Below, piece by piece: positions 15,975-23,972 of a stretch of 33,792 nucleotides of DNA. The notes below the pieces were generated by a model. It searched no databases and was not told the DNA's origin. It saw only the letters and a list, made by a program, of their open reading frames with translations. Each line of letters starts with the position of its first letter. Positions within the stretch are counted from its first letter, which is position 1. Where the stretch lies: contig NZ_MECL01000248.1 in NCBI RefSeq assembly GCF_014596445.1, forward strand, positions 1-33,792, written 5' to 3'. The stretch comes from Streptomyces sp. CBMA29. Lineage in GTDB: Bacteria; Actinomycetota; Actinomycetes; Streptomycetales; Streptomycetaceae. The translations under genes and the position numbers were made by a program.

Positions 15975-16685
15975 CTACGCGGCGAGGTCCTTGTCGTGGG
16001 CGCTTTGGTGGGGGTAGGGCTGGCCGCGGCGCGGGGGTGCGGGGGTGGTGGTGGCTAGGCGGTGGCGGGAGTGGATGAGGGAGGCGGCGCGGGAGTGGGA
16101 GACCGCGGTGGTGAGTGAGGTGAGGAGGGCCAGGGCGAGGGGGGCGAGGAGGAGGGCGGTGGCGGCGCCGAGGGCGAAGCCGCCGATGACGTCCGTGGGG
16201 TAGTGGACACCCATGTAGACGCGGCAGAAGCCCTCGCCGAGGGCGAGCAGTATGGCGACGGTGCCGACCTTGCGGCTGACCATGAAGAGGGCGACGGCCA
16301 TGGCGGCGGTCAGCGTGGCGTGGTCGCTCACGAAGGAGTAGTCGGTCTTGCCGTGGACCAGGACGTCGATGCCGTCGTGGTCCACGAAGGGTCTCGGCCG
16401 CTGGACCAGTGCGCGGATCGGGATGTTGAGCAGCAGGGCGATGGCGGCGGCGAGGCCGGACCACAGCACACCGGCGACGGCGGCCGGAGCGTCCGGGACC
16501 GGAGCGCGGCGGGCGACCCGCCACCAGCACAGGGCGGCCAGCAGTACGGCGAGGCCGATCAGCCCGTACTCTCCGATGAACTCCACGGCCCGGTCGACAC
16601 CGCGCGGGGCGTGCTTGGCCAGGTCGTTGATGTCGCGGAGCAGGCTGATGTCGGGGTTCACGCTGTCATTGGCGACCGCTGCCAT
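15975..16685 (-). CDS. PAP2-family membrane phosphatase
   Basis: A 236-residue integral membrane phosphatase with about five to six membrane segments. The three family motifs are visible: R-X6-RP (RALVQRPRP), a central SFVSDHA where PSGH is usual, and CRVYMGVHYPTD (R-X5-H-X3-D). VSDH in place of PSGH is tolerated in BcrC-like undecaprenyl pyrophosphate phosphatases, so recycling of the cell-wall lipid carrier is a likely role, although other lipid phosphates remain possible. The C-terminal 35 residues are basic, His/Pro-rich and probably cytosolic. The start is ATG 16685, with AAGGGGC about 9 nt upstream. It is monocistronic, with 256 bp before the next minus-strand gene. Confidence 0.9.
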   Translation of the reverse strand: MAAVANDSVNPDISLLRDINDLAKHAPRGVDRAVEFIGEYGLIGLAVLLAALCWWRVARRAPVPDAPAAVAGVLWSGLAAAIALLLNIPIRALVQRPRPFVDHDGIDVLVHGKTDYSFVSDHATLTAAMAVALFMVSRKVGTVAILLALGEGFCRVYMGVHYPTDVIGGFALGAATALLLAPLALALLTSLTTAVSHSRAASLIHSRHRLATTTPAPPRRGQPYPHQSAHDKDLAA

Positions 16686-16794
16686 GGGTGGTGCCCCTTA
16701 CCTAGCAACTCACTGACTGTGCCTGTACGGCTCGGCTCGTCTGCAACCCCCGTCGCTTGCGTCCCGCGCCATTCTCCCCCGTACAACGACCGAC

Positions 16795-16808
16795 ACGCTA
16801 CGTAGCGT
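16795..16808. promoter_or_regulatory. 14-nt perfect palindrome upstream of the PAP2 gene
   Basis: ACGCTACGTAGCGT is its own reverse complement and lies about 110 bp before the PAP2 start, in the 256-bp gap 16686-16941. It could be an operator for a dimeric regulator. No other structure stands out in this gap. Confidence 0.5.
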
Positions 16809-16941
16809 TCCGGTCTTCGCCAGAAGATCACCATGCCGTTATCCAAGGGTGACCGGAGAGGACGATCTGGCCCATTTGCGGCCCGGCGCACAGGCCAGAG
16901 CCTTACGCAGAGCTGACACGAAAGCCGCGAGCGGCGGGGAC

Positions 16942-17946
16942 TTACAGAGCCGTCGGCAGCGCCGCCGCACCGTCACGCGTGACGCGGGTCGCCCCGATGT
17001 AGTCCGCCGAGCCGATCGGGTCGAAGCGGATCTTGGCCCCGGTGTGCGGCGCGTCGATCATATAGCCGCCGCCGACGTAGATCCCGACGTGGTGGATGGT
17101 GCGCGGGTCGGTCAGGTCGGTGGCGAAGAAGACGAGGTCGCCGGGGAGGAGTTCGGCCCGCGACGGGTGCGCTCCCGCGTTCCACTGGTCGTTGGCCACG
17201 CGCGGCAGTTCGATCCCCACCGAGTGGTACGCGGCCTGCGTCAGCCCCGAGCAGTCGAACCGCCCGCCCTGCGCCGCCGTACCCTCACCGCCCCACAGGT
17301 AGTCGGTGCCGAGCCGCTGCTGCGCGTAGTAGATCGCCCCGGCCGCCTGCTGCGACGGCGCGACCCGGCCGACCGGCGCGGCGAAGCTCTTCGACAGGCT
17401 GGTGATGATCTTCACGTAGTTCCGGGTCTCCGCGTACGGCGGGACACCGCCCGCCTTTATCACCGCGTACGCGCCCGCGTTGTAGGACGCCAGCATGTTC
17501 GCCGTCCGGTCGCCCGGCACGTTCTTCACGTACGACGCCAACTCGCAGTCGTACGAGGCGGCCGACGGGATCGCGTCCTCCGGGTCCCAGACGTCCGCCT
17601 TGCCGTCACCGTTGGCGTCGATGCCGTGGGTGGCCCACGTGCCCGGAATGAACTGCGCGATGCCCTGCGCGGCGGCCGGACTCTGCGCCCGCGGGTTCCA
17701 TCCGCTCTCCTGGTAGAGCTGCGCGGCCAGCAGCGCCGGGTTGAGCGCGGGGCAGAGATTGCCCCACTTCTGGACGAGCGGCTGATATATGGCCGGAACC
17801 GATCCCTTGGCGAGCGTCACCGTCCCGCCGCCGCCACCGCCCGCGAGCCCGGCCGCGGCCGAGTACGTGCCGACCACGAGCAGCGCGAGGAACGAAAAGC
17901 ACAGGCCACAGCCGATAATGACGGGGAGCCAGATCTTCCGCGCCAC
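16942..17946 (-). CDS. Membrane-anchored lytic transglycosylase + NlpC/P60 peptidase (VirB1-like)
   Basis: A 334-residue two-domain peptidoglycan hydrolase. Residues 7-33 form a membrane anchor. The SLT domain (about 50-185) has the catalytic Glu80 in QLYQESGWNP, followed by GIAQFIPGTW, an EF-hand-like loop (DANGDGKADVWD, 110-121) and ASYNAG. The NlpC/P60 domain (about 200-320) has Cys232 in FDCSGL, His286 in HHVGIY and a later IDAPHTG. Together these cut both glycan and peptide. GTG 17946 follows GGAAGG. It is divergent from the type IV secretion-like genes and would serve as the VirB1-type hole-maker in the cell wall; a general role in growth or sporulation is also possible. Confidence 0.92.
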   Translation of the reverse strand: MARKIWLPVIIGCGLCFSFLALLVVGTYSAAAGLAGGGGGGTVTLAKGSVPAIYQPLVQKWGNLCPALNPALLAAQLYQESGWNPRAQSPAAAQGIAQFIPGTWATHGIDANGDGKADVWDPEDAIPSAASYDCELASYVKNVPGDRTANMLASYNAGAYAVIKAGGVPPYAETRNYVKIITSLSKSFAAPVGRVAPSQQAAGAIYYAQQRLGTDYLWGGEGTAAQGGRFDCSGLTQAAYHSVGIELPRVANDQWNAGAHPSRAELLPGDLVFFATDLTDPRTIHHVGIYVGGGYMIDAPHTGAKIRFDPIGSADYIGATRVTRDGAAALPTAL

Positions 17947-18226
17947 AGGACGGCCCTTCCTCTCGGTTCCCGAACACGCACTCGTACGGTCTCGTACGTT
18001 CCTATCGTTGCCCTAAGGTGACGCTCGTGATACACAGAGTAGTCGTCTACGTCCTATCGAACACCGGTCCACGCACTATTTTGACGGCTACGGGCCGGAT
18101 CACACGGACGATCCGCCGAGAAAGTCGTTGAGTCGACATGCAACAGCGTCATCCTCGGCCAAGATAGACCCTGGACCCTTGCGCCCCGGCGAGGGAGCCA
18201 ACTGATCGAGCGGGGTGGTGAGTTAC
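17947..18226. promoter_or_regulatory. Divergent region between the hydrolase and the T4SS-like genes
   Basis: This 280-base region must hold promoters for both directions. It has two copies of CTCGTACG 10 nt apart (17981-17988, 17991-17998) and two copies of a longer element, TACGTTCCTATCG (17995-18007) and TACGTCCTATCG (18048-18059). A TTGACG at 18081-18086 has no good -10. No riboswitch is recognisable. Confidence 0.45.
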
Positions 18227-18535
18227 ATGTTCGTGGCAGCCGCTAAGGGCGACATCAACACCATCATCGGTGGCATCGCACCGGACTGGGGACCCTTCGG
18301 GTCCCTCGGCAATGAAGCACGCGTGATGATCGAAGTGGTCATGGCGGTGGCGATCCTGCTGTGCCTGGCCATCGCGATCTGGGGCGCGGCGAAACAGAGG
18401 ATCGGCGCGACCGCGCTGCGCGACACCTTCAGCGCGGAACAGGGCAAGGGATTGATCATCGCCGGGCTGACCGGCGTGTTCATCATCGGATCACTCGGCA
18501 CGCTGTTCACCATCGTGTACGGGATGGCCGTCTAG
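18227..18535 (+). CDS. Small two-span membrane protein, VirB2/TrbC-like
   Basis: A 102-residue protein. It starts with a short stretch (FVAAAKGDINTIIGGIAPDWGPFGSLG), has a first membrane helix (ARVMIEVVMAVAILLCLAIAIWG), a basic polar loop (AAKQRIGATALRDTFSAEQGKG) and a second helix (LIIAGLTGVFIIGSLGTLFTIVYGMAV). Two helices joined by a short basic loop are the design of VirB2/TrbC pilin-type subunits. It has no cleavable signal, so a structural membrane component is as likely as a pilin. ATG 18227 is chosen because GGGGTGG lies at 18212-18218; GTG codons at 18215 and 18218 overlap that site. It is the first gene of the T4SS-like run. Confidence 0.75.
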   Translation: MFVAAAKGDINTIIGGIAPDWGPFGSLGNEARVMIEVVMAVAILLCLAIAIWGAAKQRIGATALRDTFSAEQGKGLIIAGLTGVFIIGSLGTLFTIVYGMAV

Positions 18536-18554
18536 ACCCGAGACCCGAGACCCG
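18534..18554 (+). repeat. Three 7-nt tandem repeats at the end of the VirB2-like gene
   Basis: AGACCCG occurs at 18534-18540, 18541-18547 and 18548-18554, starting inside the TAG stop codon. Confidence 0.85.
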
Positions 18555-18651
18555 CTGGAAACAGCCGCCCGTCCCGCTTCGTATCCGCTTCTCCGTCGAC
18601 GTCCCTGGAGCCCGTCCCAGGCTCCACCTTCCCACCTGAGGCTGCGTGCTG

Positions 18652-18744
18652 ATGCCCACTCAACCAAGCAGCGGTGCCGTCCGTGCCACACGCCGCTCCG
18701 GCGTGCCCGCGGCGCGGGCGCCCCAGGGGGCGAAGGCACGATGA
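18652..18744 (+). CDS. Possible 30-aa upstream ORF coupled to the VirB8-like gene
   Basis: An ATG at 18652 preceded by TGAGG (18637-18641) opens a 30-codon frame (MPTQPSSGAVRATRRSGVPA...) that ends in TGA at 18742-18744, overlapping the ATG of the next gene in ATGA form. The peptide is basic and Pro/Ala/Arg-rich with no membrane segment. Third-position G/C is about three quarters, lower than in neighbouring genes, so it may be a leader peptide for translational coupling rather than a functional protein. The rest of the gap 18555-18651 shows nothing I can name. Confidence 0.4.
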   Translation: MPTQPSSGAVRATRRSGVPAARAPQGAKAR

Positions 18745-19598
18745 GCCTCGGCCAGGACGGACCCCCGACCAGGACCCGGATGCCGGAGGGCCACGGCGGC
18801 CACGGAGGCGGTGCCCGCCGCCCCCAGCCCCGGCGCGCCCTGGTCACCGTCGTCAGCGTCATCGCCCTCCTCGTCGCGGCCCTGGCCTTCGCCAACCGCG
18901 GCTCCCACCCGTCCTCCTCCGGCTCCGCCAACAACGGCACGGCGGCCGGTTCCGGCGCCACCGCCGGCTCCAGCGGCGGTGGCGGGAGCGGGGGCAAGAC
19001 CGGCACCGACGCCGCGACCGCCCCCTCCGGCCAGAAGCCGGTCACCGGCAAGAGCGGCGGCATCCCCTCCGGCTTCGCGCACAGCGAGGAGGGGGCGCAG
19101 TCGGCGGCGGCGAACTATGCGGTGGCGATGGGCGGGGTCGAGATGTTCACCGCCGACTCCCGTCAGCACATCGTGGACACCATCTACACCCCGACCGCCG
19201 CCGCGAAGCTCAAGGGTCCGCTGGACCAGGCGTACTCGGCGGACTTCCTCGCCAAGCTGGGCCTGGACGCGAGCGGCAAAGCACCACAAGGCAAGACCTT
19301 CATCTCCCGCACCGTCCCCGTGGGCACCAAGACCGAGTCGTACACCGCGGACACCGCGCGGGTGTCGGTCTGGTACATGGCCCTGATCGGCATGGCGGGC
19401 ACCGGCTCCACCGACCCGGTCCGTACCGACTGGATGACCTGGACCTTCACGCTCACGTGGTCCGGCAACGACTGGAAGATCGCATCCGATGCGCAGACGT
19501 CGGGTCCGGCCCCCGTACCTGGTGATGTGCCCGCCGCGAGTGCCCCGGACATCACCAAGGCGGTCGAGGAGTACGGAGGGTTCACCTATGCCCGCTAG
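18741..19598 (+). CDS. VirB8/TcpC-like conjugation-type membrane protein
   Basis: A 285-residue bitopic protein: a basic cytosolic tail of 32 residues, one membrane helix (ALVTVVSVIALLVAALAFA, about 33-51), a Gly/Ser/Asn linker to about 95 and an extracytoplasmic domain of about 170 residues. The domain (SEEGAQSAAANYAVAMGG, FTADSRQHIVDTIYTP, ARVSVWYMALIGM, WMTWTFTLTWSGNDWKIAS) has the helix-then-sheet order and final W-K strand of NTF2-like folds, as in VirB8 and TcpC. VirB8 proteins form the inner-membrane platform of type IV secretion. The assignment is by architecture and context. Its last 11 nt overlap the next gene. Confidence 0.7.
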   Translation: MSLGQDGPPTRTRMPEGHGGHGGGARRPQPRRALVTVVSVIALLVAALAFANRGSHPSSSGSANNGTAAGSGATAGSSGGGGSGGKTGTDAATAPSGQKPVTGKSGGIPSGFAHSEEGAQSAAANYAVAMGGVEMFTADSRQHIVDTIYTPTAAAKLKGPLDQAYSADFLAKLGLDASGKAPQGKTFISRTVPVGTKTESYTADTARVSVWYMALIGMAGTGSTDPVRTDWMTWTFTLTWSGNDWKIASDAQTSGPAPVPGDVPAASAPDITKAVEEYGGFTYAR

Positions 19599-20958
19599 CC
19601 GAGGTCTGCGCGTGACCGCGCGCATGGCCGTCCTGACCGGTCTGCCAGCAGGCCTGGTCCTGTTGGCTGGCCGGGCCATGGCCGCCCCGCCGGCGCCCAG
19701 CACGACCGCCCCGACCCCCAGCAGCGACTCGTGCGCCCTGCTGATCGGCCCGGCCAAGTCGTACTGCGAGAACGGCGCGCCCTCCACCTCCACCAAGGGC
19801 GGCACCGACTCCAGCACCACGCTCGACCCGCTCACGTCCCTCGGGCGGGGCTGCGCCGATGCCGCCGCGTGGACGATCGACAAGCTGTCCCAGGCGGTGA
19901 CGAAGACGACGCAGGTCGACTTCACGAACACCGCGTTTCTGCGGCAGTACGCGGTGGTGTTCGCGGCGTCGACGATTCTGACGCTGGTGCTGTGGCTGCT
20001 AGCGGTGGCGAAGCGGGCGGTGCGCGGGGTGCCGTTGACGGAGGCGTTGACGGAGGCCGTCGGGTTTCTGTGGCTGACGGTGCTGGCGTCGGCGTTCACC
20101 CCGCTGGTGCTGTACACGGTGGTGACGGCGACGGACGCGGTCACGGAGGTGATCTCGTCGGGGACGTCGTCGAACACGGATGTGTTCTTCGGATCGTTCT
20201 CGGGGGCGCTGACGAAGGGCAAGGACATCGGCGGCGGCCCGATCATGCTGATCGTGGTGTCGATGGTGTCGATCCTGGCGGCCGGTGTGCTCTGGCTCGA
20301 GCTGGTGATCAGGGCGGCCCTGTTGTACGTGGGGGCGCTGCTGGGCACCGCGGTGTACGCGGGTCTGGTGGACAAGAACATGTGGGGCCACGTGCGCCGC
20401 TGGGCCGGGATCATGATCGCGGTGATCCTGGTGAAGCCGGTGATCGTGATCGTGCTGGGTCTGGCCGGGGCGCTGTCGTCGTCCAAGGACGGACCTGACG
20501 CGTTCTCAGCGGTGGTGTCCGGCCTGTCGATCATCCTGCTGGCGATCTTCGCGAGCGCGATGATCTACCGCTTCGTGCCCGGCTTCGGCGACGACGTGGT
20601 GAATCTGCGGAACAACCGCAAGGCCAGCGGCCAGAGCCAGGCCGCCGCGGTGATCTCGTCGCCCGCGGCGCTGGTGCGGCAGGGCATCAACACGCACAGC
20701 GCGCGCGGCGGCCCGCAGGAGCAGGCGCAGGGCGGCGGCTCGCAGCCGTCGAACCCGGTGGCGGGCGGGGTGGCCGCGCACAGCAGCCGTACGGGCAATC
20801 CGGGGCCGTCCGGTGGGAGCGGCGGCAGCGGAGGCTCCGGCGGCGGCTCGCGGACGGGCGGCAACGGCTTCGGGGGCGGAAACTTCGGCTCGAACTTCGG
20901 CAGAGGCTCGGGCTCAGGATCGAACAACGGCAATTCGCAGGGAGGTGATCGCCGGTGA
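19588..20958 (+). CDS. VirB6/TrbL-like polytopic membrane protein
   Basis: A 456-residue protein. Residues 1-32 form a signal peptide ending in GRAMA-AP. An extracytoplasmic segment with three cysteines (DSCALL, SYCENG, RGCADA) follows, then about six membrane helices between residues 120 and 325, including FLRQYAVVFAASTILTLVLWLLAV and LWLELVIRAALLYVGALLGTAVY. The last 80 residues are a Gly/Ser/Asn-rich low-complexity tail. This is the plan of VirB6/TrbL channel subunits. ATG 19588 follows GGAGG at 19575-19579. Its stop overlaps the GTG of the next gene (GTGA), so translation is coupled. Confidence 0.8.
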   Translation: MPASRGLRVTARMAVLTGLPAGLVLLAGRAMAAPPAPSTTAPTPSSDSCALLIGPAKSYCENGAPSTSTKGGTDSSTTLDPLTSLGRGCADAAAWTIDKLSQAVTKTTQVDFTNTAFLRQYAVVFAASTILTLVLWLLAVAKRAVRGVPLTEALTEAVGFLWLTVLASAFTPLVLYTVVTATDAVTEVISSGTSSNTDVFFGSFSGALTKGKDIGGGPIMLIVVSMVSILAAGVLWLELVIRAALLYVGALLGTAVYAGLVDKNMWGHVRRWAGIMIAVILVKPVIVIVLGLAGALSSSKDGPDAFSAVVSGLSIILLAIFASAMIYRFVPGFGDDVVNLRNNRKASGQSQAAAVISSPAALVRQGINTHSARGGPQEQAQGGGSQPSNPVAGGVAAHSSRTGNPGPSGGSGGSGGSGGGSRTGGNGFGGGNFGSNFGRGSGSGSNNGNSQGGDRR

Positions 20959-22499
20959 CGACCCAGCCCTTCACCCAGCCGCGCCGTACGTATCTGATCG
21001 GCAAGGCCCGGCCCAACGCGATCGTGGGCAAGAACCGGGAGACCGGCGAGATCGCGCTGATCGTGGCCGGGGCGGGCCTCGGCATGCTGTGCGGCCTGCT
21101 GGTCCCGGTACTGCTGCTGCGCATCGTCGGCCTGGTCGGCTGGCCGATGCTCGCCCTGGCCGCGGTGTACATGCCGTACCGGCGGCGCACGTTCTACCGC
21201 TGGTTCGAGATCAACCGCACCTTCCGCCGTACGCTGCGGGTCTCGCCCACCTACCGGTCGGGGATCGAGGAGGCCGGGATCGGGCTCGACGGGCGCGAGG
21301 TCGAGGTCGGGCCGCCGCCGGGGATCGGGCGGATCAGTTGGCTCGCGGCGCCGTTCGGGCCCGACGAGATCGCGGTGCTGCTGCACGTCGACCGGCGTAC
21401 GGTGACGGCCGCCATCGAGATCGAGGGGCCCGGCGTCGGGCTGCGCGACAGCGAGGACCAGGAAGCCCTGGTCGAGCGGTTCGGCACCCTGCTGAAGCAT
21501 GTGGCCAACGGCGACGGCTTCGTGACCCGGCTTCAGATGCTCGCCCGCACCCTGCCCGCCGACCCGGACGCCCACGCCAAGGACGTCGCCCAGCGCGGTG
21601 ACCCGGCGGCCGAGAACTGGCTCAAGGACTCCTACGACCAGCTCCAGTCGATGGTGTCGACCTCCTCCGAGCAGCACCGCGCGTATCTGGTGGCGTGCAT
21701 GCACTTCACGCGCGAACTGGCCGCCGAGGGCAACGCGATGGCACGCGCCACCTCGGGCCGCGGCGTGAAGGTCGACAAGGACGCGGGACTCGCCGCGGTG
21801 ATGGCCCGTGAGCTCAACGACATCTGCGCCCGTCTCGCCGAGGCGGACATCCGGGTCAGGCAGCCGCTGGGCCAGGCCCGGCTGTCGTCGCTGGTGCATT
21901 CGATGTACGACCCGGACCACCCCATCGACCACATCCAGGCGATGACCCGCCGCAACGCCTGGCCGGCCGAGCTGGACGCGACCGAGCCGACGTACTTGCA
22001 GGCCAAGACCCGTGAGTCGTCGACCCGCGCGCCCTGGAACCACTCCACCGCGTGGGTCAAGGAGTGGCCCATGACACCGGTCGGGGTGAACTTCCTGGCG
22101 CCGCTGCTGGTGCACACCCCCGATGTGATCCGTACGGTCGCGGTCACCATGGACCTCGAACCCACCGATGTGGCCATCGAGCGGATGCTGACCGAGAAGA
22201 CCAACGATGACGCCGACGCCAGCCGCGCCGCGAAGATGAACCGGGTCGTCGACCCGCGCGACGTCGCCCACCACGGGCGGATCGACCAGCGCGGCGAGGA
22301 CCTGGCGAGCGGCGCCGCCGGCGTCAACCTCGTCGGCTACATCACGGTGTCCTCGCGCTCCCCGGAAGCGCTGGCGCGCGACAAGCGCACCATTCGCGCT
22401 TCCGCCGGTAAGTCGTATTTGAAGCTTGAGTGGTGCGATCGTGAGCACCACCGGGCATTCGTTAATACGTTGCCGTTCGCGACCGGCATCCGCCGCTAG
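20955..22499 (+). CDS. SCO6880-family protein (PrgI/VirB3 plus N-terminal VirB4-like)
   Basis: A 514-residue protein. It opens with a short cytosolic part (RRTYLIGKARPNAIVGKNRETGE), then two membrane helices (about 33-72) and YMPYRRRTFYRWFEINRTFRR, the PrgI/VirB3-like module. The rest is cytosolic and resembles the N-terminal, non-ATPase half of VirB4 (AVLLHVDRRTVTAAIEIEG, FGTLLKHVANGDGFVTRLQ, HRAYLVACMHFTREL, GYITVSSRSPEALARDKRTIRA). No Walker motif is present; the ATPase half is the next gene. It starts at GTG 20955 after GGGAGG. I recall this family as SCO6880, common in actinobacterial conjugation-like loci. Confidence 0.85.
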   Translation: MTTQPFTQPRRTYLIGKARPNAIVGKNRETGEIALIVAGAGLGMLCGLLVPVLLLRIVGLVGWPMLALAAVYMPYRRRTFYRWFEINRTFRRTLRVSPTYRSGIEEAGIGLDGREVEVGPPPGIGRISWLAAPFGPDEIAVLLHVDRRTVTAAIEIEGPGVGLRDSEDQEALVERFGTLLKHVANGDGFVTRLQMLARTLPADPDAHAKDVAQRGDPAAENWLKDSYDQLQSMVSTSSEQHRAYLVACMHFTRELAAEGNAMARATSGRGVKVDKDAGLAAVMARELNDICARLAEADIRVRQPLGQARLSSLVHSMYDPDHPIDHIQAMTRRNAWPAELDATEPTYLQAKTRESSTRAPWNHSTAWVKEWPMTPVGVNFLAPLLVHTPDVIRTVAVTMDLEPTDVAIERMLTEKTNDDADASRAAKMNRVVDPRDVAHHGRIDQRGEDLASGAAGVNLVGYITVSSRSPEALARDKRTIRASAGKSYLKLEWCDREHHRAFVNTLPFATGIRR

Positions 22500-22525
22500 T
22501 CCGCCCGTACGAGGAGGCCACCGCC

Positions 22526-23959
22526 ATGCCCATGCTGGACCCTCTTGCGGCGCTCACGGACGCGTTCACGAGCTTCCTGTTCGGCCGGGTCGAGTCGACG
22601 CGGCTGCCGGTGCGCACCTCCACCGGCCAGGCCCAGGCGGTGTACCTGCCCACCGCCGCTCCCGGCCTCGGCGACTCCGGCGTCATCATCGGCCGCGAGG
22701 TGTACTCGGGCAAGGGCTACATCTACGACCCCTTCCAGCTCTACGGCCAGCAACTGCCCGCCCCGCACTGGCTGGTCCTCGGTGAGTCCGGCAACGGCAA
22801 GTCGGCGCTGGAGAAGACCTACGTGCTACGCCAGCTCCGCTTCCGCGACCGGCAGGTCGTGGTCCTCGACGCGCAGGGCGAGGACGGCGTCGGCGAGTGG
22901 AACCTCATCGCGAAGTCGCTGGGATTAACTCCCATCCGGCTGGACCCGATGGCCGCGCTGGACGGCGGCATCAAGCTCAACCCCCTGGACCCGGCAATCA
23001 CCCTCACCGGCCAGCTCGCGCTGCTCCGTACGATCATCGAGGTCGCGATGGGCCGCGGTCTCGACGAGCGGTCCGGCTTCGCGCTGAAGGTCGCGCACGC
23101 CTATGTGATCGAGACGATCACCGACCGGCAGCCGATCCTCACCGACATCGTGGAAAGGCTTCGGCACCCGCTGGAGGAGTCGGCGGAGGCCATGAACGTC
23201 GACCTGGACGACGTCCGCGCCTGGGGCCTGGACGTGGCCCTGGTACTCGACCGGCTGGTCGACGGTGACCTGCGGGGCATGTTCGACGGGCCCACGACCG
23301 TCGGCATCGACCTGGACGCGCCGCTGATCGTCTTCGACCTCTCCCACATCGACCGCAACTCGATCGCGATGCCGATCCTGATGGCGATCGTCGGTGTGTG
23401 GCTGGAGCACACTTGGATCAGGCCCGACCGGAAGAAACGCATCTTCCTGGTCGAGGAGGCCTGGCACATCATCAACTCGCCGTTCGTGGCGCAGCTCTTC
23501 CAGCGGCTGCTGAAGTTCGGCCGCCGCCTGGGCCTGTCCTTCGTCGCTGTCGTCCACCACCTCTCGGACGTCGTCGACGGGGCCGCGGCGAAGGAAGCCG
23601 CCGCCATCTTGAAGATGGCCTCCACCCGAACCATCTACGCTCAGAAGGCCGACGAGGCGCGCGCCACCGGGCGGGTGCTCGGCCTGCCACGCTGGGCGGT
23701 GGAGATCATCCCGACGCTCACCCCCGGCATCGCCGTCTGGGACGTCAACGGCAATGTTCAGGTCGTCAAGCACCTGATCACCGAGGCGGAACGGCCCCTG
23801 GTCTTCACCGACCGCGCGATGACCGAGACCTCGCTGGAGCACGAGGCGGAGGTCGAGGCCGAAGCGGCGTCGGAGGCGGAGGCCGAGGCCCGTGCCGAGG
23901 CACACGCCGCCGCCGAGGTGGCGCTGGCCAAGCAGTTGGCCGACGACGCGGTGGCATGA
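22526..23959 (+). CDS. VirB4-like secretion ATPase (C-terminal half type)
   Basis: A 477-residue cytosolic ATPase. Walker A is intact at Gly86-Ser93 (GESGNGKS), Walker B is KKRIFLVEEAW with the catalytic Glu pair, and VAVVHHLSDV plus ASTRTIYAQKADEARATGRVLGLP follow, as in VirB4/TraC. The last 40 residues are a Glu/Ala-rich coiled coil. It pairs with the preceding gene, which supplies the N-terminal VirB4 part, so VirB4 is split in two. ATG 22526 follows GAGGAGG. Codon 134 is TTA (22925-22927), decoded by the bldA tRNA in Streptomyces, so full expression may be limited to late growth or aerial development. Confidence 0.9.
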   Translation: MPMLDPLAALTDAFTSFLFGRVESTRLPVRTSTGQAQAVYLPTAAPGLGDSGVIIGREVYSGKGYIYDPFQLYGQQLPAPHWLVLGESGNGKSALEKTYVLRQLRFRDRQVVVLDAQGEDGVGEWNLIAKSLGLTPIRLDPMAALDGGIKLNPLDPAITLTGQLALLRTIIEVAMGRGLDERSGFALKVAHAYVIETITDRQPILTDIVERLRHPLEESAEAMNVDLDDVRAWGLDVALVLDRLVDGDLRGMFDGPTTVGIDLDAPLIVFDLSHIDRNSIAMPILMAIVGVWLEHTWIRPDRKKRIFLVEEAWHIINSPFVAQLFQRLLKFGRRLGLSFVAVVHHLSDVVDGAAAKEAAAILKMASTRTIYAQKADEARATGRVLGLPRWAVEIIPTLTPGIAVWDVNGNVQVVKHLITEAERPLVFTDRAMTETSLEHEAEVEAEAASEAEAEARAEAHAAAEVALAKQLADDAVA

Positions 23960-23972
23960 GAGGTGGGGTGAG

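Noticed and set aside
17947..18060. A possible c-di-AMP (ydaO) riboswitch before the cell-wall hydrolase, as known for other Streptomyces hydrolases.
   Set aside because: I find none of the conserved ydaO segments in the leader, and it is too short.
18660..20534. A 624-codon minus-strand frame over the VirB8-like and VirB6-like genes.
   Set aside because: Antisense shadow. The plus-strand frames have signal peptides, membrane helices, ribosome sites and coupled starts.
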